64,000 nucleotides of DNA from Nepenthes gracilis. Lineage: Eukaryota > Streptophyta > Magnoliopsida > Caryophyllales > Nepenthaceae. Numbering within the stretch: position 1 is the first letter of the stretch; each line of letters opens with the position of its first letter. This document shows positions 10,979 to 20,598 of this stretch, one piece after another. The translations under genes and the position numbers were made by a program. The stretch spans positions 5,932,536 through 5,996,535 of the forward strand of contig BSYO01000014.1 in NCBI GenBank assembly GCA_033239525.1, in the 5' to 3' direction. The notes beneath the pieces were generated by a model that was given only the letters and a program-made list of their open reading frames with translations, made no database searches and had not been told where the DNA came from.

Positions 10979-11607
10979 TGTTGGAAATCTCTCCCATGAA
11001 GAAGTTCCGGTCAACAGGATGTTGACCGGTCTGTCTTGGAAAGACGTTCAACAAGGTTGACCGGTCTATTAAGGCAACACAGAGCACCTGTCATATTTGA
11101 AAGGGAGTAGGTTGGCCTGCATATTTAGGTAACCTTGAAAATCCAAGACATCAAACCTGCCTTCTGCTGCTACAGGCATGCGCCGTTTACTGCTAGGCTG
11201 ATACATGCTTCTTGGGAACCGTGCACCAGCTACAAAAGACGATGTGCTGGTCAGCTGCTGCTAACACCTTTTTGTATATCCTTATATATATGTGTGTATA
11301 AGGATGAAAGGAATATATTGAACTTAAGTGTGTGAGAGTGTTGTGCAAAAGAGCAGAGTGTGTGAGAGTAAGAAAGAAAAACAGAGGAGAGAAAGAAGGC
11401 CCGACTGAGTGTGTGCGCATTTTCGCCTTACTGTTTTTGTAATCTTTATCACAAACATAGTGCAATTTTTCAGACTCAACGTCCCGTGGTTTTTTTCTTG
11501 ATTCATAAGGGTTTTTCACGTAAAATATCGGTTGTCATTATTCTTTCTTTCCTTCTCTTTGATCACTTTGTGCTTGTGACGGTAGGCCGCCCCATTTTCG
11601 GCCAACA
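10979..11607 (+). repeat. 5' LTR of the copia element
   Basis: The LTR is 629 bp and runs from TGTTGG to CAACA. It carries a GGTCAACAGGATGTTGACC palindrome at 11009-11027, a TATA-like CTTATATATATG at 11281-11292 and, near its end, a CCCGTGGTTTTTTTCTTGATT..CACGTAAAAT module also seen in the other two copia families here. LTRs supply the promoter and the poly-A signal. Confidence 0.95.
11281..11292 (+). promoter_or_regulatory. TATA box of the copia 5' LTR
   Basis: CTTATATATATG lies about two thirds into the LTR, followed by a plausible start region. The 3' LTR has the same box, slightly longer, at about 15941-15956. Confidence 0.55.
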
Positions 11608-11609
11608 AG

Positions 11610-11620
11610 TGGTATCAGAG
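11610..11620 (+). other. Primer binding site, initiator tRNA-Met
   Basis: TGGTATCAGAG starts two bases after the 5' LTR. It is complementary to the 3' end of plant initiator tRNA-Met, the usual copia primer. Confidence 0.9.
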
Positions 11621-11646
11621 AGCGCAAGGTTGAGAACTTTGTTCTA

Positions 11647-12420
11647 ATGGCGTCGACATCATCGAAGAATCTGCCATTTAGCGTTGAACCGTTTAACGGG
11701 TAGGGTAATTTCATTCTCTGGCAAGAAAGGGTGAAGAACATTCTCACCAGAGAAGGGACGATAAAGGCGCTAAAGAAGAAGGAAGAGAAACCTGTAAAAT
11801 TGACCGATTACGAATGGCAAGACAAAAGAGATCTTACAAATTGCACTATCAAACTCTGCCTGGCGGACAACACTCTCCAGGAAGTGCTTGGCTTGACTGA
11901 CCCGGCAGAAGTTGGAAAGCCGGTATAAGTCCAAATCCTTGACAACTAGACTTCATGTAAAGAAGCAATTCTACGGCCTACGGTTGTCAGAAGGAGGAAG
12001 CTTTGAGAAGCATTTGGACGAGTTCAATCGGATATTGACGCAGATATCCACCCTTGAAGAAGAGATCAAAGAGGAGGACAAGGCGTTGGTCTTGCTGGCC
12101 TCTCTACCAGCCTCCCACAATCATATAGTCACAACCTTGCTGTTTGGCAAAGATACTTTGAAGCTGGATGCGATTATTGCAAGGAGGTCACAAGGGGTCT
12201 CGACATTTGAGATACTTGTGGATGGAATCCGGGGAAGAAGCAGAGGCCGTGGTCAAAAACAAGGAGAGAAAGCTCGCAGCAAGTCAAGATCAAGGTATCA
12301 AAACCTTGAGTGTCACCACTGTGGCAAGAAGAGCCACATTAAGAAGCATTTCTTCAAATGGAAGTGGAAAAATGCGGAAAAAGAAAAAGGTGACAGTGAA
12401 TGGGCAGAGGAAAGGTCCTC
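11647..12420 (+). pseudogene. gag: copia gag (nucleocapsid) pseudogene
   Basis: Gag forms the virus-like particle that packages the element's RNA. The start chosen is the ATG at 11647, because MASTSSKNLPF lines up with MESSSSKNLSF in the minus-strand relative. An in-frame TAG at 11701 replaces a Gln kept in that relative. At about 11908 roughly 11 bases were lost between two GAAGTT repeats, shifting the frame; reading continues in the frame open from 11912. Gag_2-type sequence (TRLHVKKQFYGLRL, EEDKALVLLASLP) is followed by an Arg/Ser-rich stretch and a zinc knuckle CHHCGKKSHIKKHF, whose last Cys has become Phe. Confidence 0.85.
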
Positions 12421-13567
12421 TGTCTCAGTAATAATAGCAGGCGGTCTCCTGCTGACAAGTGAAGGAGACGTGGCAAATGTGACGGACGAGGAGTCCGGCT
12501 GGTTGATTGACTCTAGTGCCACCTTGCACGTCACGTCCAGAAGGCAGCTGTTTATATCCTATACTTCAGGAGATTTTGGAGTAATAAGAATGGGGAATGA
12601 AGGAACATCTCCCGTTGTAGGCAGAGGAGATGTTATCTTGGTCACAAATAATGGGACAAAGCTGATATTGAAGGACATACGTCATGTCCCTGACATCCGG
12701 CTGAATGTCATCTCAGCCGGACGCCTGGATGACGAAGGTTATTGCAATACATTCTGTGAAGGCGAGTGGAAGCTGACAAGAGCATCTCTTGTTGTAGCAA
12801 GAGGAAAGAAGGTCGCCGGCCTGTATCTGATGAAGGCCTGTGCAGTGGTAGGAGATGTGAATACCACAGCCAGCACAGAGACGATGGATCTGTGGCATAG
12901 AAGGCTAAGCCACATGAGTAATGAAGGGCTGTCCTACTTGGCCAAGAAAGGCCTAATCATTGGAGCAAAGGAGGAAGGACAAAAGACATGTCCTCATTGC
13001 TTGGCTGGAAAGCAAAGGAGAGTTTCAGTCCATGGGGAGTCGTCCGGTCCAAAGGCGGAGCTCCTAGAATTAGTTCACACAGATGTGTGTAGGCCATTCA
13101 GAGAAAAGTCTTTTGGTGGAGCCCAATATTTTATTTCTTTCATCGACGACTGTTTAAGAAGGCTGTGGGTCTACCCACTCAAGACCAAGGATCAGGTCCC
13201 TGGTATTTTTGAGCAGTTCCATGCTCTTATGGAGTGTCAGACGGGGAAGAAGCTGAAGGCCATCCGTAGTGACAACGGTGGCGAATACTTGGGGCCTTTT
13301 GATACCTACTGCCGATCATATGGCATTAGGCACCAAAGGACACCACCAAAGACTCCACAGTTGAATGGAGTGGCAGAACGGATGAATCGTACGCTCCTGG
13401 AGAGAGTACGCTGCATGCTTTCCGAAGCAATGCTTCATGCTTCATTCTGGGCAGAAGCACTCCGGACGGCGGCCTACATCATCAACAGGTCGCCCAGCAA
13501 GCCACTGATGGGTGAAGTGGCAGAAAAGATATGGACAGGCAAGGAGCCGTCCTATGATCATTTGTGA
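12421..13567 (+). pseudogene. pol: copia protease-integrase segment
   Basis: This continues the 551-codon frame that opens at 11912. The aspartic protease core is WLIDSSATLHVT (Asp200 of that frame; the usual third residue Gly is Ser, so activity is doubtful). Next come the integrase zinc finger LWHRRLSHM..C..C (His329, His334, Cys360, Cys363) and the catalytic core. Asp391 (HTDVC), Asp454 (RSDNGGEY) and Glu489 (NGVAERMNRT) form the DDE triad, with 34 residues between the last two where 35 is usual. The frame ends at a TGA (13565-13567) inside SYDHL.VFGCKAF, where the family reads on, so this is a premature stop. Confidence 0.9.
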
Positions 13568-13992
13568 GTATTCGGATGCAAAGCATTCGTACATGTCCGA
13601 AGAGATGAAAGGACAAAGCTGGAGCCAAAGACGACTCAGTGCGTCTTTTTAGGCTACGGGGAAGTAAACTGGGCTACTGGTTCTATGATCCAGCCACCAG
13701 AAGACTCGTCCGGTCTAGGGACGTAACTTCCGTTGAAAATGAGACAATCGAAGACATTTGCAGGAAGACCAAATATGACGATGAACAAACGGACCAAGTG
13801 AGCGCTGAAGTTGATCGTCCAGCATCATTAAAAGGAGAGGATCCTGGTCAGGGGACGGTTGAGGATAATGAAGGGGAAGTCATGGCTCCGGATGACACCA
13901 ATGATAAAGTTGTTACTCAACCAGCTGGAAATGTCTCTGTTAGATGGTCCTCACATGACAGACTGATGCGTCCATCCGCTGTCACCAAATGA
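13568..13992 (+). pseudogene. pol: copia integrase C-terminus and linker
   Basis: After the premature stop the same frame gives VFGCKAFVHVRRDERTKLEPK and CVFLGYGE, the usual end of copia integrase. A frameshift near 13665 moves the reading to the frame from 13639, with GYWFYDPATRRLVRSRDV, an acidic linker and SSHDRLMRPSAVTK. A further frame change and loss separates it from the RT at 14080. This linker is variable in the family and has no catalytic role. Confidence 0.8.
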
Positions 13993-14040
13993 ATATGTAA
14001 TGCTCAACGATCTTTGGAGAGCAGGAGGATTATGAAGAGG

Positions 14041-15622
14041 CAATGAAGGACGCCAAAGAAAGAGGATCGGCTGGAATCCATGAAGGAGGAGATGAGCTCC
14101 CTTCATGAAAATCACACCTTTGACTTGGTAAAACTTCCTAAGGGGAAGAAGGCCCTCAAGAACAAATGGGTCTATCGCTTGAAGCAGGATGAAAATACCA
14201 AGAAGCCTAAGTACAAGGCACGACTTGGTGGTAAAGGGCTTAGTCAACAAAAGGGGATTGATTTTGATGAAATCTTTGCCCCAGTTGTTAAAATGTCCTC
14301 CGTCCGGATTGTACTAGGCCTGGCTACCACCCAGGACTTAGAGGTGGAATAGATGGACGTCCAGACTACATTTCTCCATGGTGAGCTCGAGGAAGAAATC
14401 TACATGGAACAACCGGAAGGGTTCAAAGTCAAGGGGAAGGAAAAATTTGTCTGCCGTCTAAGAAAAAGTCTGTACGGATTAAAGCAAGCTCCCAGGCAGT
14501 GATACAAAAAATTCGAGCCAGTCATGACCAGTCAGGGGTACCGGCGGACAACTCATGACCATTGCGTATTTGTACAAAAGTTCTCGGATGATGATTTTGT
14601 TGTTCTTCTCCTTTACGTAGACGACATGTTGATCGTCGGACGCAATGGAGACCGGATAAAGAAGATGAAGGAGTAGCTTGAAAAATCATTTGCCATGAAG
14701 GACCTTGGATCAGCTAAACAGATTCTGGGAGTCAGAATCCCATGTGATCAAAAGGCAAGGAAGTTGTGGATATCACAAGAGAACTATCTTGAGAAAGTAC
14801 TCCAACGATTCAATATAGAGAAATCAAAGCCCGTGAGTACACCATTGGCAAATCACTATAGGCTAAGCACTCGTCAATGTCCGGCTACGGATGACGAGAA
14901 GAAACACATGAAAGGTGTTCCCTACTCATCAGCTGTGGGAAGCTTGATGTATGCTCTGGAATGCACCAGACCGGACATAACTCATCTGTCGGAGATGATT
15001 AAGTGGTTCTGTCCAATCCGGAAAGGAGCTTTAGTCATTTGTGAAGTGGATCATGAGATATATTCAGGGTACTTCCAAGAGGTGCCTGTGTCTTGGAAGT
15101 GACAAACCACGGTTGGTGGGATACTCAGACGCGGATATGGCCGGAGATGTTGACACACGCAAATCCACGTCGAGCTACTTGGTGAAATTTGCCGGCGGTG
15201 CTATTTCTTGGCAATCCAAGTTATAAAAGTGTGTAACTCTATCCACAACTGAAGCCGAATACATTGCAGTTACAGAAGCCTGCAAGGAGATGCTGTGGAT
15301 GAAGGAGTTAGTTCAATAGTTAGGCATCAAACAGGAAAGATATCTAGTACTTTGTGACAGCCAAAGTGTCATTCATCTATGTAAGAACTCTTCATTCCAT
15401 TCCAGAACAAAACACATTGATATATGATATCATTGGGTGCGAGAGGTGCTGGAGGGAGGTCTTCTGTCATTGGACAAGATTAGCACGGAAGAGAACGTGG
15501 CAGACATGATGATAAAGATTCTACCAAAAGGGAAGAATGAGGCATGCTGCAAGATGGCCGGGCTAACAGAGTTAACTTCCTCATGGTCGAGACGGGAAGT
15601 TTGTTGGAAATCTCTCCCATGA
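14041..15622 (+). pseudogene. pol: copia reverse transcriptase and RNase H
   Basis: The RT starts around MKEEMSSLHENHTFDLVKLP (from 14080) and keeps [44 protein letters not shown] and the catalytic LLLYVDDMLIVG (about 14605-14640). The Tyr-Val-Asp-Asp box is intact. In-frame stops interrupt it near 14350, 14501 and 14674. A frameshift near 15035 leads to the RNase H, with YSDADMAGD, LSTTEAEYIAVTEACKE, CDSQSVIHL and a family-typical end TEENVADMMIKILPKGKNEA. The last frame runs into the LTR. In the family this part copies the RNA to DNA and removes the RNA strand. Confidence 0.9.
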
Positions 15623-16259
15623 AGAAGTTCCGGTCAACAGGATCTTGACCGGATGGGCGGTCAACAGGATGTTGACCGATCTGTCTTGGAAGGATGGTCA
15701 ACAAGGTTGACCGGTCTATTAAGGCAACACAGAGCACATGCCATGTCTGAAATGGAGTAGGTTGGCCTGCCTATTTAGGTAACCTTGAAAACCCAAGACA
15801 TCAAACCTGCATTCTACTGCTACAGGCATGCGCCGTCTACTGCTAGGCTGATACATACTTCTTGGGAACCGTGCACCAATTACAAAGGATGACGTGCTGG
15901 TCAGTTGCTGCTAAGACCTTTTTGTATATCCTTATATATATATATGTGTATAAGGATGAAAGGAATATATAGAACTTAAGTGTGTGAGAGTGTTGTGCAG
16001 AAGAGCAGAGTGTGTGAGAGTAAGAAAGAAAAACAGAGGAGAGGAAGAAGGCTCGACTGAGTGTGTGCGCATTTCTGCCTTACTGTTTTTGTAATCTTTA
16101 TCACAAACATAGTGCAATTTTTCGGACTCAACGTCCCGTGGTTTTTCCCTTGATTCATAAGGATTTTCCACGTAAAATATCGGTTGTCATTATTCTTTCT
16201 TTCCTTCTCTTCAATCCCTTTGTACTTGTGACGATAGGCCGCCCCATTTCCAGACAACA
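15602..16259 (+). repeat. 3' LTR of the copia element
   Basis: The LTR is 658 bp, with the same ends as the 5' copy. It is about 29 bp longer, mainly because the GGTCAACAGGAT.TTGACCGG unit is present one and a half times (about 15630-15680). The CCTTT duplication follows at 16260-16264. Confidence 0.95.
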
Positions 16260-16264
16260 CCTTT

Positions 16265-17022
16265 CTCCGTTTGAAGCCCCCTCATTCGTCTTGAAATGTA
16301 TAAATATCTAGATAATTTTTCACCAAAATTCTCTAAAATTTAATTTTGTTACTATAAATATATACTATTCTATTTACCAACATTAAATATCATTATTATA
16401 CACACTTAGGTGCTGAAATACTTCAATCTGTACTTAGTATAATATTTTGTGTTTCTATGTAGTCCGTGCCATTTTAACAGAGAAGAAATAGTTGGGGAGA
16501 CATGGGACGTACGAGAGGCAGCGATGGAGAAAGGAAAAAAAAAAATGAAAATTTTAGTTTTTAAAATTACATGGAAATGGACACGTATACGTCCCAGCTT
16601 ATGCAGCCAACAGCCCAATATCACAAGCAGGCCCAATATATGTTATCTTCTAACACTTTTTTTTTTTTAATAGGCTTTGTATTTCAACACTACTGTTTAA
16701 ATATTGATGCAGCTTAAATTCTATATGTTATAAATTAAAATAATAGTTTAAAGATGATAGGTCCGACTAAATTTGAGATTGACTCAAATTCATCTATCTT
16801 AAGATCTAAATGATAGGTCTAGGTTGTAAGAAACTGAACTATCAACATTCAATCTAAGATTGGCTTCTATCAACTTTCACAAATTTAAAGGATTTAGTAA
16901 AAAGTTTGATGATTGGTTCATTGAGTAACTAGACGACCGAGTCGCAAAAAAGAAGCAAAAAAAATTAGGGGACTCCTAATCTCAATATGTTTTAACCCCT
17001 TTTAAAATTACAACAGTAAAAT
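16265..17022. other. Gene-free intergenic DNA
   Basis: I see no gene. Short A runs and AT-rich DNA prevail. The open frame at 16449-16670 has no recognisable motif. Confidence 0.4.
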
Positions 17023-17200
17023 ACTTTTTTTTTTCATAAGTAAGTAAATGAATTAAAATAAATGAAAATTACAAAAAACGATATTCTAACTTCAAGTATT
17101 TTGCCAATTTAAAATTAGAACAACGAGTTAGGGCATACCCCGAGTATCACCATGAACAGAATCATGTACCCATCGAGAAAAGTAAGAAATAGCTAAATGA
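17023..17200 (-). mobile_element. LINE 3' tail, minus strand
   Basis: On the minus strand the stretch reads ACTCGGGGTATGCCCTAACTCG, AATTGGCAAAATACTTGAAG, TAGAATATCG, TTACTTACTT and then an A run (the T run at 17024-17034). It belongs to the same 3'-tail family as the copies at 1430, 3852, 5223 and 7491. It is the most diverged and is cut short at about 17200. Confidence 0.6.
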
Positions 17201-17209
17201 ACATCATCT

Positions 17210-17680
17210 AAAGCTTTTAAAAGACATAAGGCCACTCCTGGCCTTAAGGGGCACAAGGCCTCTCCGGTCCTCAAGCCCCTCACAATGTACTCCGTCCATC
17301 ATGATGCACAAGGCAGCTCCGGCCTTCAAGGCGCCACAATACACTTCAGCTTTCAAAAAGCGCAAGGCAGCCCCGGCCATCAAGAAGCGCAATTCCTTTA
17401 AGAAGCACATTCAACTCCGGCCAGAAATCACTCCGTCCATTTAGCTTTCCGCAGCTCACTCCGAGATCCAAGAGCGAAAATCAACTCTGGATTTTGAAAG
17501 GCACAAGGCCAAAAGGGCACTCCGTTTGCATGGCTACTCCAGCCTCATCGTACGCATGGCCACTCCGCCAAAGAGAGTACATAGATCACCCCAAAGTCCC
17601 TCCGGTCAAAAGCACTTCGGCCTCATATGCCACTCCGGCCTCATATCAAACCGGCAATAATCCCAAATCGGATGAAACCA
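17210..17680. repeat. CTCCGG-rich degenerate repeat
   Basis: Short degenerate units of roughly 25-45 bp repeat the pattern CACAAGGC..CTCCGGCC.TCAAG or ACTCCGGCC/ACTCCGTCC. They contrast with the AT-rich DNA on both sides. Similar CTCCGG/CTCCGTC words fill the Tekay-type LTRs at 49649-52728 and 60204-63052, so this may be a piece of a related LTR. Confidence 0.5.
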
Positions 17681-19458
17681 TCTAGCATTCAACAGATGCG
17701 AGAGCTGTCAAAACATTGGAGGCCCACCACTAAACCATCCAGATCGGTATATTGACCTGACGGAAAATCCTTATTCCATTTCAGCAGGACAATAAGGAGA
17801 TCAAATATAAGCAACTTCCTCTCAGGAGGTAACGGGTCAATGTGAGGCTTAGAGGAAGTGGCAGTCACCAATAGACTGAGGGCTACAAAATAAGTACCCG
17901 AGGGGCAACTCAGATAATCATCCACCATCAGAATGAATGAATGAATATTTAGATATAAAATGAATGAATATGCACAATAAATAGCAGATACAAACAATAA
18001 CGAAAACAAAGCGAGTTTTGTAGTGACAAAAAAAAAGTCAATAATTACAGTTATTGAGTAAAACATTTAAACTTCTATAATCAGTGAAAATAATATATTA
18101 ATAAAGTCAACTTATAATTCAAGTAATACAAATGTACTAAATTTTAATTGACTTACTAATGACTCATGACTCCTTACTAAGGAATTCATTAGATTTGTTT
18201 TCACTAACAGAACTAGACACCTTCCAATTTTCTTATCGATTTTATTTCACGAGTTGCAGAATCCCAATACTCCACTAGATTCCTATTTCCACACCATCTA
18301 CATCTCAACAAGCATTTTTAGGTTGGAATAAGTGTGTTCAGTAAGGCAGAATTACAGATGTATGTGAAATGAGAAAACTTTGATGTTAAATCTCAAAAAT
18401 AAATGGGCAGTTTTTCTCAAAAGAGGTTATTCATAAGTATTCAATAAGATTTTGAAGAGCAGCCATTTTTCCTTGATTTTTAGTGTGTCCTAGTGTTGTG
18501 TAAAGGAAATATTTATAGAGAGAATAGAAAACAATGCCAAGAATATGCAATCAAGAGGAAATCAGCACTCAACATATATGTGCTACAGTGCACATCGGCG
18601 GTGAATGCTTTATGAAGAGTCTGCGCCCCTACGCTCATGCGCCACTCAGATGCACATTAGGCGCGAGACAATCTATGTAAATGATACTCGTGTTCCTCAA
18701 GGGTGTAGCAGGTATGATCATTTTGGATAAAATACACACATGCACGAATTAGACACACATTAGATATGAGTATTCTAGATAAAATATGCACATATGCAAA
18801 TTGGACATACATCAAGCGTAATTATTTTAGACAAAATATGCACATATGTGGATCAAACGTGAGACAGGTGTGGATACTAAAAGTTTCACATTTGCAAGCT
18901 TCTCTCGTGTATCAGGCGATGATTTTTATGATACTTGATGATATTTTAAAATACATATTCTATTTAATCACGAAATATACCAATATAAAATATTCCTAAC
19001 AAAAAATAAAAAAGTCAAAGCATAATTGTACTAGAAATTGACCGGTAAAGATAAATTATAAGAGCCTAGTCAAGGATAGTAAACTATCATGGCAACCCTT
19101 CATATTTAGCTGATTTTTTGATCTTTTGACATTGGCTTATTAGTCAAGATGAATAGGTAATTCATTAAAGCTATCAGAGTCATTGATTAGAGTAAGAAAG
19201 ATCGGTACTAGAAGAGGTTCCACATCAGTATAATTTTTAATAAAATTATTTCAAACTACCCATATCCATAAACATGATAACTGGATCTTATAATTTAGAA
19301 GATATAATCCACTATTAGAATTATAGTCAGTAAAATCATCTAAAACCATCTACTAAGTCATATTTACAAATGTGGTGATTAATCTTAAAGACATAATCTA
19401 TTTAGAAGGAAACTAACTAATGAATAACTATCCAACACTCTCCAGGTTGAGGACAATC
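17681..19458. other. Gene-free DNA with a 52-bp tandem repeat
   Basis: The longest open frame (17689-18066, minus strand, 125 codons) shows a hydrophobic start but no motif I know, so I do not call it a gene. Three units of 52-53 bp occur at 18713-18871, sharing GATAAAATA.GCACATATGCA.ATT.GACA-type words. The rest is AT-rich. Confidence 0.4.
18713..18871. repeat. Tandem repeat, period 52-53 bp, three units
   Basis: Units start at 18713, 18765 and 18818. Each carries TATTTTAGA.AAAATATGCACATATG-like sequence, and they differ by several substitutions. Comparable CATGCAC/GCATGAG words occur in the old LTR remnants at about 8260-8510, 31440-31640 and 39000-39110. Confidence 0.55.
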
Positions 19459-19463
19459 AGTTG

Positions 19464-20513
19464 TGATGGGTACACCGGAATATGGGCTGGCACATGGTCA
19501 ACGGAGGCCCAAAAGGTATGCCAGACGGTCAACGTAAAAACGGCCCAACAGGGCGCGAAGGCCCAAGGCTTGAAAGGCCCAAGACGGTTAACGCCATCAT
19601 GACCGTCAGAACTCCGGAAGACGGCTAACGCTAGTGCAGACAGTCAACTCTACCATTGACCGAAATCACTGTAGCAACAGGCAAAAAAAAAGGCTTTTAC
19701 GGGCCAGGCCCACTTAAGCCCACGATCCATCAGGTGGTCAGCGACGGCTCTCCTAGCGATTTCCACGATCTTTGCTAGTTCCCAAAACGGATATTAACAA
19801 AATCGGTGCCCTTCTCGAAAGGAAGGCACCAGATTTTCCCAATCTCTTGCCAACTGGGACGCTCCAACGGTAAAAAAACACAGAAGGAAGGTAAGCAATT
19901 TGGAAAGTCGCTGACCACCGTGGAAGGAAACTATCTCAATCCTTTTGGCAACTGGTATCAACTCTAAAAGGCAGGCCAACCAAGTTCACGCAGGGGATCA
20001 CTCCTTCCAAAGGAGGAGGATCACCCGCTCACCCATAAGTAAGCCCTGGAATTCTCATTACAGGCATGCTCTCAGTTACTTACACTTTCTATTATGCAAA
20101 CTCTTACTAAGGCTACTCACACATGTTGTTGCTAAGACAACGCCCACAATGACACTTCTCCATTTTCGGCTGTCACTCAAAAACCTAAGGCATACAAACG
20201 CGCCTCTCACGGCCGTTTACTGCCTCCCCACCACCCAGATTCAAGAAGACAGCTTTGTCTCTCTTTCATTGGAAAACACACACACTCTCTCTCTCTCTCT
20301 CTTTCTTTCTCAATTTCAGAAACCTTCTTGTATTTCGAAGGCTGTTTACTGACTTGAGCGTCGGAGTATTTTCGGTGGAATAACTTTCTGTTGACACGCT
20401 GACCTCCTGTTCTTTTTAGTGGTATGTAGGATCCAAACTCAGGGACCAGTGCCAGAACCAGAACGAGTGGATCAGCTTGAATCTGTTCGAAGTTTGAATC
20501 CAAGGACGCATCA
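19464..20513 (+). repeat. 5' LTR of gypsy element A
   Basis: The LTR runs from TGATGGGTACACCGG to GACGCATCA. It contains several GGTCAA..TTGACC-type pairs in its first 220 bases, a CT microsatellite at about 20283-20303 and the CTGACTTGAGCGTCGGAG block usual near the end of Tat LTRs. Confidence 0.95.
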
Positions 20514-20532
20514 TTGGCGCCATCTGTGGGAA
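20514..20532 (+). other. Primer binding site of gypsy element A
   Basis: TTGGCGCCATCTGTGGGAA follows the LTR end directly. The form TTGGCGCC.TCTGTGGGAA is the usual primer site of Tat-lineage gypsy elements. Confidence 0.85.
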
Positions 20533-20598
20533 GCACTTATAAAAGCCAACCACAAATTCACACAACACTCTCTTTCACTGCCTCATTCTGCATTCGCA

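Larger units (their letters stand above)
10979..16259 (+). mobile_element. Ty1/copia element, Tork-like, complete but decayed
   Basis: A full-length copia element 5,281 bp long. Both LTRs begin TGTTGGAAATC and end CAACA. The five bases CCTTT occur directly outside both ends (10974-10978 and 16260-16264), which is the target-site duplication. Inside are a tRNA-iMet primer site, gag, protease, integrase, RT and RNase H in copia order, and a purine tract (15590-15600) before the 3' LTR. The integrase-before-RT order defines copia, and motifs such as GDFGVIRMGNEG, LKDIRHVPD and [17 protein letters not shown] match the Tork lineage. In-frame stops and at least three frameshifts make it non-autonomous. 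Confidence 0.95.

Noticed and set aside
11193..11519. 108-codon minus-strand frame in the copia LTR, also seen in the 3' LTR
   Set aside because: The near-identical frame at 15932-16171 exists only because the LTRs are repeats. Low-complexity Leu/Ser/His content gives no sign of a protein.
11610..11620. tRNA-Met-like sequence as a tRNA gene
   Set aside because: Only the primer-binding complement of the tRNA 3' end is present; there is no cloverleaf.
17689..18066. 125-codon minus-strand open frame with a hydrophobic start
   Set aside because: There is no recognised domain, no promoter context and it lies among repeats. The hydrophobic look comes from AT-rich codons.
20207..20536. Minus-strand frame over the element A LTR end and primer site
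   Set aside because: It overlaps the CT microsatellite and the LTR boundary, and so is a by-product of the repeat.
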